DNA of 64,000 bases from Salipiger marinus (GTDB lineage Bacteria > Pseudomonadota > Alphaproteobacteria > Rhodobacterales > Rhodobacteraceae), in NCBI RefSeq assembly GCF_900100085.1, contig NZ_FNEJ01000007.1, positions 62,001-126,000 of the forward strand, given 5' to 3'. The translations under genes and the position numbers were made by a program. Under the pieces are notes generated by a model. That model made no database searches and had not been told where the DNA came from. It saw nothing but the letters and a program-made list of their open reading frames with translations. This document shows, piece by piece, positions 53,005 through 61,363 of this stretch (its first letter is position 1; each line of letters opens with the position of its first letter).

Positions 53005-54186
53005 ATGCGCGCACTCACATGGCAGGGAAAGCACGACGTCCGCGTCGAGACCATGCCCGACCCGGAAATCGTCAATCCCCGCGACGCCATCATCGAGGTC
53101 ACCTCGACCGCGATCTGCGGATCCGACCTGCATCTTTACGACGGGGTGATCCCCGGCATGCTGGCGGGGGACATCCTTGGCCACGAATTCATGGGCCGCG
53201 TGGTCGATACCGGCCCCGGCAGCACCCTGCAGAAGGGGCAGCGGGTGGTGGTGCCTTTCACCATCTCCTGCGGGTCGTGCTTTTTCTGCAGCCACCAGCA
53301 ATACGCGGCCTGCGACAATTCCAACCCGGCGGAAAAGCAGGACGTGTCGGAAAAGCTTTATGGCCATGCCACGGGCGGGCTCTTCGGCTATTCGCACCTG
53401 ACCGGGGGGTATCCCGGCGGTCAGGCGGAATATGTCCGGGTGCCGTTTTCCGATGTGGGGCCGATCGTCATTCCCGACGGGATGGAGGATGACGACGTGC
53501 TGTTCCTGTCCGACATCCTGCCCACCGGCTGGATGGCCGCTGCCAATGCCGATATCGGGCCGGATGACACCGTGGTGGTCTGGGGCTGCGGGCCGGTGGG
53601 GCTCTTTGCCATCCAGTCGGCGCTGGCCATGGGCGCGGCGCGGGTCATCGGCATCGACCATTATCCGAACCGGCTGGCGCTGGCGCGCAAGCTGGGCGCG
53701 CAGGTCATCGACTACACCCAGACCCATGTGCTGGAGGCGCTGATGGAGCTATCGGGCGGGCTTGGCCCCGATGCGGTGATCGACGCCGTCGGCATGGAGG
53801 CGCATGGCTTTGCGCCCGACACGGTGATGGACAACTTCAAGCAGACCGTGGGCGTGGGCGCCGATAGCGGGCACGCGCTGCGCGAGGCGCTGATGGCGGT
53901 GCGCAAGGGCGGCCGGGTGTCGGTTCCCGGCGTCTATGGCGGCTTTCTGGACAAGTTTCCGCTGGGCGCGCTGATGGAAAAGGGCCTGCAGCTGCGCACC
54001 GGGCAGACGCATGTGCAGAAATACACCGCCGAGCTGCTGCGCCGCATTCAGGAGGGCGAGCTGGACACCACTTTCCTCATCTCGCACCGCCTGCCGCTGG
54101 AAGACGCGGCCCGCGGTTATGACAACTTCAAGACCAACCAGAACGACTGGACCAAGGTCGTGCTGAAGCCCGGCCTGCAGGTCTGA
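53005..54186 (+). CDS. Zinc-dependent dehydrogenase, glutathione-independent formaldehyde dehydrogenase type
   Basis: A 393-residue medium-chain dehydrogenase. Catalytic zinc CGSDLHLYDGVI and GHEFMGRVVDTG; structural zinc CGSCFFCSHQQYAACDN (four cysteines); Rossmann motif VWGCGPVGLFAIQSALAMG; C-terminal TAELLRRIQEGELDTTFLISH. Length and features match the large zinc-dependent alcohol dehydrogenases annotated as glutathione-independent formaldehyde dehydrogenases. GAGGAGAGTTTC precedes the ATG. In the same stress operon as the SRPBCC gene; probably oxidises reactive aldehydes or alcohols. Confidence 0.88.
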   Translation: MRALTWQGKHDVRVETMPDPEIVNPRDAIIEVTSTAICGSDLHLYDGVIPGMLAGDILGHEFMGRVVDTGPGSTLQKGQRVVVPFTISCGSCFFCSHQQYAACDNSNPAEKQDVSEKLYGHATGGLFGYSHLTGGYPGGQAEYVRVPFSDVGPIVIPDGMEDDDVLFLSDILPTGWMAAANADIGPDDTVVVWGCGPVGLFAIQSALAMGAARVIGIDHYPNRLALARKLGAQVIDYTQTHVLEALMELSGGLGPDAVIDAVGMEAHGFAPDTVMDNFKQTVGVGADSGHALREALMAVRKGGRVSVPGVYGGFLDKFPLGALMEKGLQLRTGQTHVQKYTAELLRRIQEGELDTTFLISHRLPLEDAARGYDNFKTNQNDWTKVVLKPGLQV

Positions 54187-54193
54187 GACCACC

Positions 54194-54222
54194 GGGGGGC
54201 GGGGCAGTTGCCCCCGCCCCCC
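54194..54222. terminator. Strong bidirectional hairpin terminator
   Basis: GGGGGGCGGGG (54194-54204) and its exact complement (54212-54222) form an 11-bp perfect stem with a 7-base loop between the convergent dehydrogenase and small-protein genes. It could stop transcription from both sides. No T tract. Confidence 0.75.
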
Positions 54223-54273
54223 ATCGGGCAGCTCCTGCGGCGGGTGGTGCTGCGGCCCGCCACAGGGCGGGGA

Positions 54274-54543
54274 TCAGGCGGTGTCGCGGCGGACCAGCTT
54301 GTTGAACCGGCTGGTCGATCCGTCCGCCGTCTTTTCCTGATAGAGGAAGGCAAGGTTGTTCTGCTCGAACACGCGAAAGAACTCGTCCCAGTTGATGGGG
54401 TCCAGCCGCTCCTCGCGTTCGTTGAAATCGATGCGCAGCACGCCGTCCTCGCCGGTGCCCCGGACAAGCGCCGGATTGCCGTCGCGGGCCTCGGCCCAGC
54501 GGCGGATCGTGTCGTGATCGGTCGTGGTGGTGGATGTGGTCAT
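54274..54543 (-). CDS. Small conserved acidic protein
   Basis: An 89-residue protein. After a threonine-rich start it reads DHDTIRRWAEARDGNPALVRG, then GVLRIDFNEREERLDPINWDEFFRVFEQNNLAFLYQEK and a basic end. I recall this family from alphaproteobacterial databases where it is sometimes mislabelled as glucan-branching enzyme; no such activity can be inferred. The start at 54543 follows AAGGAGACCGCC; the longer frame to 54747 has no such site and would overlap the stress promoters. Likely a small stress-induced regulator or ligand-binding protein; function unknown. Confidence 0.75.
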   Translation of the reverse strand: MTTSTTTTDHDTIRRWAEARDGNPALVRGTGEDGVLRIDFNEREERLDPINWDEFFRVFEQNNLAFLYQEKTADGSTSRFNKLVRRDTA

Positions 54544-54609
54544 GGCGGTCTCCTTTGGGTGATGCGGCGCCGTGGCGCGGGACGGGTCAGACGCCAGCGC
54601 CACGGGGCA

Positions 54610-54636
54610 GGAACCGGCCACGCGCCGCTCTGTTCC
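54610..54636. promoter_or_regulatory. Symmetric EcfG-type promoter motif reading on both strands
   Basis: GGAAC at 54610-54614, 17 bases, GTTCC at 54632-54636. Because GTTCC is the complement of GGAAC, the motif GGAAC-N17-GTT occurs on both strands here. The minus reading would drive the small acidic gene (start 54543), the plus reading could add to the cassette promoter at 54705. Confidence 0.6.
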
Positions 54637-54704
54637 GAGCCGGGACAGCCCCTGCCGCCGCCTGCGATTTTCCGCGCGTCCCGGCCCGGCGCGGAGAAAC
54701 TTCA

Positions 54705-54729
54705 GGAACATCCGACTGCTGATGCTGTT
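54705..54729 (+). promoter_or_regulatory. EcfG-type stress promoter for glycan cassette
   Basis: GGAAC (54705-54709), 17-base spacer, GTT (54727-54729), 38 bases before the ATG at 54768. Expected transcription start a few bases after 54735. It is the only clear promoter-like signal for the whole 54.8-64 kb cassette. Confidence 0.65.
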
Positions 54730-54767
54730 CAGGCTGCCATCAGACACAGCGAACAGCGCGAGGGGTC

Positions 54768-55871
54768 ATGACGACATATCTCATCACAGGCGGCTGCGGT
54801 TTCATCGGCCGCGCCCTCACCCGCGAGGTCTTGGCACGGGGCGCCGAGGTGCGGGTGCTGGATTCTCTGGTGCCGCAGGTCCATGGCGACACCCGGCCCA
54901 GCCTGCCCGATGTGGAGTTCATCGAAGGCGACATGCGCGATGCCGATACGGTCCGGCGCGCGGTCAGGGGCGTGGACGGCGTCTTTCACCTCGCAGCCGA
55001 GGTGGGGGTGGGCCAGTCCATGTATGAGATCGCCCGCTATACCGGGGCCAATGATCTGGGCACCGCCGTGCTGCTGGAGGCGCTGATCGCCGAACCCGTG
55101 CCCCGTCTGGTGCTGGCCTCGTCGATGAGCGTCTATGGCGAAGGCCTCTATCGCAGCCAGAGCGGCGAGACGGTGACCGATGCCCGGCGCAGCGCCGCCG
55201 ATCTGGACGCGGGCCGCTGGGATCCGGTCGATGCCTCGGGCGCGCCGCTGCTGCCGCTGCCCACCCCCGAGGACAAGCCGGTGGATCTGGCCTCCATCTA
55301 CGCGCTGACAAAGTTTGCGCAGGAACGCGCCGCGATGATCTTTGGCGCGACCTATCCGACGGAAACCGTGGCGCTGCGGCTTTTCAACGTGTTCGGCCCC
55401 GGTCAGGCGCTGTCCAACCCCTATACCGGCGTGCTGGCGAATTTTGGATCCCGGCTGATCAATGGCAGCCGCGCCACGGTGTTCGAGGACGGGCGGCAGA
55501 TGCGCGACTTCGTGCATGTCGATGACATCGCGCGGGCCTTCCGTCTGGCCATGGACCAGCCCGCCGCCGCCGGGCATGTGCTGAACATCGGCAGCGGTCA
55601 CGCCTATTCCATCGCCTCCGTCGCCGAGATGCTGGCCCATGCGCTGGACCGGCCCGAGCTTGCCCCCGAGATCCTGAACCGCGCGCGGTCAGGCGACATC
55701 CGCCACTGTTTCGCCGACCTCACCAAGGCGCGCGACCTGCTGGGCTTCCGCCCGGAAAAGCGGCTGGAGGAGTCGATGCCGGAACTGGCGGCATGGATCG
55801 CCGCCGAAACCTCGGTCGACCGGGGTGCCGAGATGCGGCGCGAACTGGAAGAGCGGGGGCTGGTCAGATGA
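54768..55871 (+). CDS. NAD-dependent nucleotide-sugar epimerase/dehydratase (rhamnose-4-epimerase-like)
   Basis: A 367-residue extended SDR. Cofactor loop TTYLITGGCGFIGRAL (GxxGxxG), catalytic SSMSVYGEG serine region and IYALTKFAQE (YxxxK), then VALRLFNVFGPGQALSNPYTGVL and FVHVDDIARA typical of NDP-sugar epimerases. The combination MSVYGEG with SIYALTKF resembles dTDP-L-rhamnose 4-epimerases. It is the first gene of the cassette, preceded by the stress-type promoter, and overlaps the fusion gene by ATGA. Supplies a nucleotide sugar for the glycosyltransferases (inference). Confidence 0.85.
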   Translation: MTTYLITGGCGFIGRALTREVLARGAEVRVLDSLVPQVHGDTRPSLPDVEFIEGDMRDADTVRRAVRGVDGVFHLAAEVGVGQSMYEIARYTGANDLGTAVLLEALIAEPVPRLVLASSMSVYGEGLYRSQSGETVTDARRSAADLDAGRWDPVDASGAPLLPLPTPEDKPVDLASIYALTKFAQERAAMIFGATYPTETVALRLFNVFGPGQALSNPYTGVLANFGSRLINGSRATVFEDGRQMRDFVHVDDIARAFRLAMDQPAAAGHVLNIGSGHAYSIASVAEMLAHALDRPELAPEILNRARSGDIRHCFADLTKARDLLGFRPEKRLEESMPELAAWIAAETSVDRGAEMRRELEERGLVR

Positions 55872-57895
55872 CCGATGCCGCCAGCCAGACCGCCCCGCTG
55901 GGCTTTGTCGAATGGTTCCGCATGGGCGACCACGCCCATGCCGAAACCGCCATCGCCATGATGCGCGCGGCGGGCGTGCGCCGTCTGCGGACGCAGTTTT
56001 CATGGGCCGAATATCACATGGAGGGGGCCGAGGCATGGTATGACTGGCTGATGCCCCAGCTGGGCGACGCCTTCGACCTGATGCCCTGTTTCCACTACAC
56101 GCCGCCGTCGCTGTCGCGCACCGGGCGGAGTTCCGGCGCACCGCACCGGCTGCGGGATTTTGCGGATTTTGTCGATCTGATCCTGACCCGCCATGGCCGC
56201 CATTTCGAGGCGGTGGAGCTGTGGAACGAACCCAACAACCTGCTGGACTGGGACTGGCGCGCCGATCCCGACCACTGTCTTTATTCCGAGATGATGATCG
56301 ACGCGGCGCACTGGGTGCGGGCGCGCGGCTTTCCGGTGGTGCTGGGCGGGCCAAGCCCGTTCGATCCGATCTGGCTGGACCTGATGGGCCAGCGCGGGCT
56401 GCTGGCGCTGGTCAATGCCGTGGGCGTGCACGGCTTTCCCGGCACGTGGGACAGCGAGGCGGGCGCATGGCAGGGCTGGGAGGCGCAGCTGGCCTCCGCC
56501 CGCGACATCCTTGACCGCTATAATCCCAAGGCCGGGCTCTGGATCACCGAAGCCGGCTATTCCACATGGGCCCATGACGAGATGGAACAGGTGCGGCAGT
56601 ATCTGGCCGCCCATGACGCGCCCGCCGACCGGCTCTACTGGTATGCGTGGCGCGACATCGCCGACGAGATCGCGGTGCAGGAAGGCCACTGGTTCGACGC
56701 GCGGCACTATCACATGGGCGCGGTCGATGCCGCGAACCGCCCGAAACTTCTGGCCCGGCTGCTGACCGAAGGTGGCGCGGCGCGGGCCCGCCATGTGGCG
56801 GCACTGGCCGCCCCTTCCCTGCGCCGGACTTGGGCGCGCCCGGTGGTCATCACCGGCGGCTGCGGCTTCATCGGCACCAACCTTGCCGAAAGCTTTCTGG
56901 CCGAGGGCGAGGAGGTGCTGCTGCTCGACAACCTGTGCCGCCCCGGGGTGGAGCAGAACCTTGAATGGCTGCGCGACACCTACGGGGCGCGCGCGGCGGT
57001 GCATGTGGCCGACATCCGCCATCCGCGCTGCGCCCCCGCCGGGCTGGAGGAGGCGCGCGCCGTTTTCCATCTTGCGGCACAAACGGCGGTGACCACCAGC
57101 CTTGCCCATCCGTCGGGCGATTTCGAGGTGAACGCCCGCGGCACCGTCAACCTGCTGGAGGCGGTGCGCGCCACGGGGCGGCGGATTCCGGTGATCTATG
57201 CCTCCACCAACAAGGTCTATGGCGATCTGGAGGATGTGGCGCTGGATCATCTGGCCGAAGGCTATCTGCCCGCCGATCCCGCCCTGCGCGCGCGCGGCAT
57301 CGGCGAGGACCGTCCGCTGGATTTCCACACGCCCTATGGCTGTTCCAAAGGCGTGGCAGAGCAGTATGTGCTGGATTACGCCCGCTCTTACGGGATGCAG
57401 AGCGCGGTGCTGCGGATGAGCTGCATCTACGGCCCCCACCAGTTCGGCACCGAGGATCAGGGCTGGGTCGCACATTTCCTGCTGCGCGCGCTGGCGGGCG
57501 AGCCCATCACGCTGTTCGGGGACGGCGATCAAGTGCGCGACATCCTGCATGTGTCCGATGCCGTGGCCGCCTATCGCGCCACGCTGGACCGGATCGACGC
57601 GATTTCCGGCCGGGCCTTCAATCTGGGCGGCGGGCCGGAAAATGCCGTCAGCCTGAACCGGCTTCTGGCCGAAATCGGCAGGCTGCAGGGTGTGGCGCCG
57701 GAAATCACCCATGACCGCACCCGCACCGGCGACCAGCGCTATTTCGTGGCCGACACCCGCGCCCTGACCGAGGCCACCGGCTGGCAGCCGGTCGTGGGCT
57801 GGAAAGACGGCGTCGCGTCCTTGCGCGACTGGCTGGCCCGGCACCGCCTGCCGCAGACCCCCGACATCCGAACCAGACGGAAGGTTTCCGCATGA
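55868..57895 (+). CDS. Fusion of glycoside hydrolase-like domain and nucleotide-sugar epimerase
   Basis: A 675-residue two-domain protein. Residues ~10-330 are a TIM barrel like clan GH-A hydrolases: FEAVELWNEPNNLLDWDW (acid/base Glu after Asn) and LWITEAGYSTW (nucleophile Glu). Residues ~345-675 are an extended SDR with VVITGGCGFIGTNLAES, ASTNKVYGDLED, TPYGCSKGVAEQYV and GDGDQVRDILHVSDA, closest in pattern to CDP-paratose 2-epimerase. Both key residue sets look intact. No frameshift is evident, the join is in one frame and the frame spans both domains. ATGA overlaps at both ends. A cytosolic enzyme joining sugar-nucleotide editing with a glycosidase; joint function unknown. Confidence 0.85.
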   Translation: MTDAASQTAPLGFVEWFRMGDHAHAETAIAMMRAAGVRRLRTQFSWAEYHMEGAEAWYDWLMPQLGDAFDLMPCFHYTPPSLSRTGRSSGAPHRLRDFADFVDLILTRHGRHFEAVELWNEPNNLLDWDWRADPDHCLYSEMMIDAAHWVRARGFPVVLGGPSPFDPIWLDLMGQRGLLALVNAVGVHGFPGTWDSEAGAWQGWEAQLASARDILDRYNPKAGLWITEAGYSTWAHDEMEQVRQYLAAHDAPADRLYWYAWRDIADEIAVQEGHWFDARHYHMGAVDAANRPKLLARLLTEGGAARARHVAALAAPSLRRTWARPVVITGGCGFIGTNLAESFLAEGEEVLLLDNLCRPGVEQNLEWLRDTYGARAAVHVADIRHPRCAPAGLEEARAVFHLAAQTAVTTSLAHPSGDFEVNARGTVNLLEAVRATGRRIPVIYASTNKVYGDLEDVALDHLAEGYLPADPALRARGIGEDRPLDFHTPYGCSKGVAEQYVLDYARSYGMQSAVLRMSCIYGPHQFGTEDQGWVAHFLLRALAGEPITLFGDGDQVRDILHVSDAVAAYRATLDRIDAISGRAFNLGGGPENAVSLNRLLAEIGRLQGVAPEITHDRTRTGDQRYFVADTRALTEATGWQPVVGWKDGVASLRDWLARHRLPQTPDIRTRRKVSA

Positions 57896-59187
57896 AAGTT
57901 GCACTCGTCAATCCGCACTGGACCTATGAGGGCAGCATCTATTTCGGCTGCCGCGACCCGCATCTGCCGCTGGAGCTTGGCTATTCCCGCGCCCTGCTGG
58001 ACCGCGACGGCCATGAGGTGCTGATGCTCGACGGTCAGCTTCAGGGGCTGGACAACGCCGAACTGGCCCGCCGGGTGGCGGAATTTGCCCCTGCCATGAC
58101 CGTGGTGACCACCGCGCCCACCTATCTGTTCTGGCGCTGCGCGCAGCCCGAACTGCGGGTGCCCGCCGAGTTTCTGGACCATCTCGCCGGGCGCGGCGGG
58201 CGCGAGGTGGCGGTGGGGCCGCATGGATCCGCGACCCCCGCCCCGACCCTGCGCAAGCTGGGGGTGGATCTGGTGATCCGCGGCGAATGCGAAGAGGTGG
58301 TGGCCCGGCTTGCGAGCAGCAGCGACTGGTCCGAAATCCCCGGCACCGCCCGGCTGGAGGAGGGCCGCGTGGTGCTGTCGGGGGCGCAGGCGATCAGCCG
58401 CTTCACCGATCATGCTGCCCTCTCGTGGCCTGCCGACTGGATCGGGCGCCACACCCATCACCACCACCGCTTCGACAGCGACAGCCCCCGCCGGGGCGCG
58501 GGCGCCGAGGTCGAAGCCTCGCGCGGGTGCCCCTATGAATGCAGTTTCTGCGCCAAGATGGACTTCCGCGATGGCTACCGCCGCCGTGATCTGGAGCCGC
58601 TGCTGCAGGAGATCGACGCGCTGATCGCGCAAGGTGTCGGCTATCTTTATTTCATCGACGAGATCTTCCTGCCGCAGACCGCGCTGCTGGAGGCGCTGGT
58701 GGCGCGGGACGTGGTCTTCGGGATCCAGACCCGGATCGACCTGTGGAAACCCGCGATGCTGGATCTGCTGGGCCGCGCGGGCTGCGTGTCCATCGAGGCG
58801 GGGCTGGAAAGCCTGACCGTGGAGGGCCGCGAACAGCTGGCGAAACGCTGCCGGATGGACACGCCGGAACTGGCCGAGCGCCTGATCGAGGCGCGGCGGC
58901 ACGTGCCCTTTGTTCAGGCCAACCTGATCGGCGTGGTCGAGGATGACCCGGCGCTGGTGGAGCACTGGCGCGGCCATCTGCTGGGGCATGGCGTCTGGGC
59001 CAACGAACCGGTGCCGCTTTACCCCTATCCCAGCTCGCCCAGCTACCGGCAGCTTTGGGGCGCGCCCGACGATCAGGCATGGGAACGGGCGCACCGCCAT
59101 TACCTGCAGGCCTTCCGGCAGTTCAGCGACATTCAGGATCAGCAGCCGCTGCCCCTGCCGGAACTGGAGCGCACATGCGGGTGCTGA
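57892..59187 (+). CDS. B12-binding-domain radical SAM protein
   Basis: A 431-residue enzyme. The N-terminal half is a cobalamin-binding-like domain (MKVALVNPHWTYEGSIYFGCRDPHLPLELGYSRALL, MTVVTTAPTY). The radical SAM cluster motif is EASRGCPYECSFCAKMDF (CxxxCxxC). A Rossmann-barrel follows with YLYFIDEIFLP and FGIQTRIDLWKPAML. Found in a gene cassette with glycosyltransferases, it likely performs C-methylation or another radical step on a nucleotide sugar or glycan. The absence of the DxHxxG type B12 signature is common in this group. Overlaps the GT4 gene by 13 bases. Confidence 0.88.
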   Translation: MKVALVNPHWTYEGSIYFGCRDPHLPLELGYSRALLDRDGHEVLMLDGQLQGLDNAELARRVAEFAPAMTVVTTAPTYLFWRCAQPELRVPAEFLDHLAGRGGREVAVGPHGSATPAPTLRKLGVDLVIRGECEEVVARLASSSDWSEIPGTARLEEGRVVLSGAQAISRFTDHAALSWPADWIGRHTHHHHRFDSDSPRRGAGAEVEASRGCPYECSFCAKMDFRDGYRRRDLEPLLQEIDALIAQGVGYLYFIDEIFLPQTALLEALVARDVVFGIQTRIDLWKPAMLDLLGRAGCVSIEAGLESLTVEGREQLAKRCRMDTPELAERLIEARRHVPFVQANLIGVVEDDPALVEHWRGHLLGHGVWANEPVPLYPYPSSPSYRQLWGAPDDQAWERAHRHYLQAFRQFSDIQDQQPLPLPELERTCGC

Positions 59188-60248
59188 TGACCTGCGATGC
59201 GGCGGGCGGCGTGTGGACCTATGCGCTGGATCTGGCGCGCGGGCTGCGGCGGCAGGGCATCGCCACGGTGCTGGCGGGCTTCGGCGCGCCGCCCTCCGCC
59301 GCCCGGATGGCCGAGGCGCGTGCGGTGGCCGATCTGCGCTGGACCGGGCTGCCCTTGGACTGGACCGTGCCGGACCGCGCCGATCTGGCCGCCGTGGCCC
59401 CCGCGCTTGACGCGCTGGTGGCAGAGACCGGCGCGGATGTGCTGCAGGTCAACGCCCCGTCGCAGGCGGCGGGGCTGACCACCCGCGCCCGCGTCATTGC
59501 GGTGACCCATTCCTGCGTGGTCACATGGTTCCGCGCGGTCCGGGGCAGCGACGTGCCGCCCGCATGGCGCTGGCAGCGCGATCTGAACGCCGAAGGCATG
59601 GCGCGCGCCGATCAGGTGCTGGCCCCCAGCCGGGCGCATGCGGATCTGACGGCGCGCTGCTATCCCGCTGCGGACCCGGTCGGCGTGGTGCCGAACGCCA
59701 TCGCACCCCCCGCACCGGGCCTGCACCGCCAGCCCTTCGTCTATGCCGCCGCCCGCTGGTGGGACGAGGGCAAGGATGCCGCCACGCTCGATGCTGCGGC
59801 GGCGCTGACTGACTGGCCGGTGCTGGCCTTTGGCCCCGTCGCGCGCGACGGCGTGGCGGCGGCGGCGTTTCATCATGCCAAGGCGCAGGGCAGCCGCCCC
59901 CATGCCGATCTGCGCCGCGCCGCCGCCGAGGCGGGGATCTTCGTCTCTCCCTCGGTCTATGAACCCTTCGGGCTTGCCGCGCTGGAGGCGGCGGCGGGCG
60001 GTGCCGCGCTGGTGCTGTCGGACATCCCGACCTACCGCGAGATCTGGGCGGATGCGGCGCTGTTTGCCCCGCCCGGCGATGCCGCAGCCTTTGCCGCGCG
60101 GATCAATGACCTGTCCCGCAACGACCAGCTGCGGGCGCGGCTGGCCGAGGCGGGGCAGCGCCGCGCGCGGCAGTTCTGCCCGGACCGGCAGGCGCGGGCG
60201 ATGGCGGCGCTGTTCGGGGCGCCACACCAAGAAAGGAAGCTGGCCTGA
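59175..60248 (+). CDS. GT4-family glycosyltransferase
   Basis: A 357-residue GT-B glycosyltransferase. N-terminal MRVLMTCDAAGGVWTYALDLARGL, C-terminal donor site FVSPSVYEPFGLAALEAAAGGAALVLSDIPTYREIW (the conserved ExFGxxxxE-type motif). The start at 59175 lies inside the end of the radical SAM gene; the longer frame from 59055 is rejected. Adds a sugar from an NDP donor to a growing acceptor; sugar and acceptor unknown. Followed by three CgeB-like genes. Confidence 0.9.
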   Translation: MRVLMTCDAAGGVWTYALDLARGLRRQGIATVLAGFGAPPSAARMAEARAVADLRWTGLPLDWTVPDRADLAAVAPALDALVAETGADVLQVNAPSQAAGLTTRARVIAVTHSCVVTWFRAVRGSDVPPAWRWQRDLNAEGMARADQVLAPSRAHADLTARCYPAADPVGVVPNAIAPPAPGLHRQPFVYAAARWWDEGKDAATLDAAAALTDWPVLAFGPVARDGVAAAAFHHAKAQGSRPHADLRRAAAEAGIFVSPSVYEPFGLAALEAAAGGAALVLSDIPTYREIWADAALFAPPGDAAAFAARINDLSRNDQLRARLAEAGQRRARQFCPDRQARAMAALFGAPHQERKLA

Positions 60249-61363
60249 TGCGTTTCGTCTTTTACACCCATTCCCTTGTCTCTGACTGGAACCATGGCAA
60301 CGCGCATTTCCTGCGGGGCGTGATGGGCGATCTGGTGGCGCGGGGGCACGAGGCTTTGGCGCTGGAACCGCAGGGCGGCTGGAGCCGCGAGAACCTGCGC
60401 GCCGATCAGGGCCCCGGGGCGGAACAGGCGTTTTTCACGCGGTTTCCGGATCTGCGCGCGCAAAGCTACGATGCCAGCTTTGACCATGCCGCGGCGCTGG
60501 ACGGGGCGGATGTGGTCATCGTCCATGAATGGACCGATCCCGCGCTGGCGGCGCGGATCGGCGCGCTGCGGCGCGAGGCGGGGTTTCTGCTGTTCTTCCA
60601 TGACACCCATCACCGCGCCGTCTCCTCGGATGCGGATATGGCGGGGCTGGATCTGGGCGGCTATGACGGCATCCTCGCCTTTGGCGAAACCCTGCGGCAG
60701 CGCTATCTGGCGCGCGGCTGGGGCCGACAGGTGTTCACATGGCACGAGGCGGCGGATGACCGGCTGTTCCGCCCGCTGGACGCACCCGTGGAGGGCGACC
60801 TGATCTGGATCGGCAACTGGGGTGATGACGAACGCACCGCCGAGCTGGAGGAATACCTGATCCGCCCCGCCGAGGCGCTGGGGCTGCGCGCCACGGTGCG
60901 CGGCGTGCGCTACCCCGACAGCGCCAAGGCCCGGCTGGCCGAGGCGGGGCTGGAGTTTGGCGGCTGGATCGCCAATGCCGAGGTGCCGCACGCCTTTGCC
61001 CGGCACCGCGTCACCGTGCATGTGCCGCGCCGCCCCTATGTGCAGTCGCTGCCCGGCATTCCCACCATCCGCCCGTTCGAGGCCATGGCCTGCGGCATCC
61101 CGCTGGTCTCTGCCCCTTGGGACGATGCCGAAGGGCTGTTCCGTCCGGGCACCGATCATCTGGTCGCCCGCGACGGCGCCGAGATGCAGCGCCATCTTCG
61201 CGCGGTGCTGGGCGATCCCGCGCTGGCCGACAGCCTGCGCCGCGAGGGGCTGGCCACGATCCGGGCCCGGCACACCTGCCGCCACCGCGTCGACGAGCTG
61301 TTCGGCATCATCGAAACTCTGGCGCCCGGACGCGCCGCGCTGGCAACGGAGGCCGCGGAATGA
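60248..61363 (+). CDS. CgeB-like glycosyltransferase 1
   Basis: A 371-residue GT-B protein related to the spore-maturation protein CgeB. N-terminal MRFVFYTHSLVSDWNHGNAHFLRG, middle LIWIGNWGDDERTAELEEYL, C-terminal TVHVPRRPYVQSLPGIPTIRPFEAMACGIPLVSAPWDDAEGLF (donor site with a conserved ExxxCG). It starts in the TGATG overlap with the GT4 stop. The first of three tandem relatives. Confidence 0.82.
   Translation: MRFVFYTHSLVSDWNHGNAHFLRGVMGDLVARGHEALALEPQGGWSRENLRADQGPGAEQAFFTRFPDLRAQSYDASFDHAAALDGADVVIVHEWTDPALAARIGALRREAGFLLFFHDTHHRAVSSDADMAGLDLGGYDGILAFGETLRQRYLARGWGRQVFTWHEAADDRLFRPLDAPVEGDLIWIGNWGDDERTAELEEYLIRPAEALGLRATVRGVRYPDSAKARLAEAGLEFGGWIANAEVPHAFARHRVTVHVPRRPYVQSLPGIPTIRPFEAMACGIPLVSAPWDDAEGLFRPGTDHLVARDGAEMQRHLRAVLGDPALADSLRREGLATIRARHTCRHRVDELFGIIETLAPGRAALATEAAE

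Noticed and set aside
54274-54747. Longer version of the small acidic protein starting at 54747
   Set aside because: The extra 68 residues have no Shine-Dalgarno, low-complexity arginine-rich content and cover the promoter motifs at 54610 and 54705.
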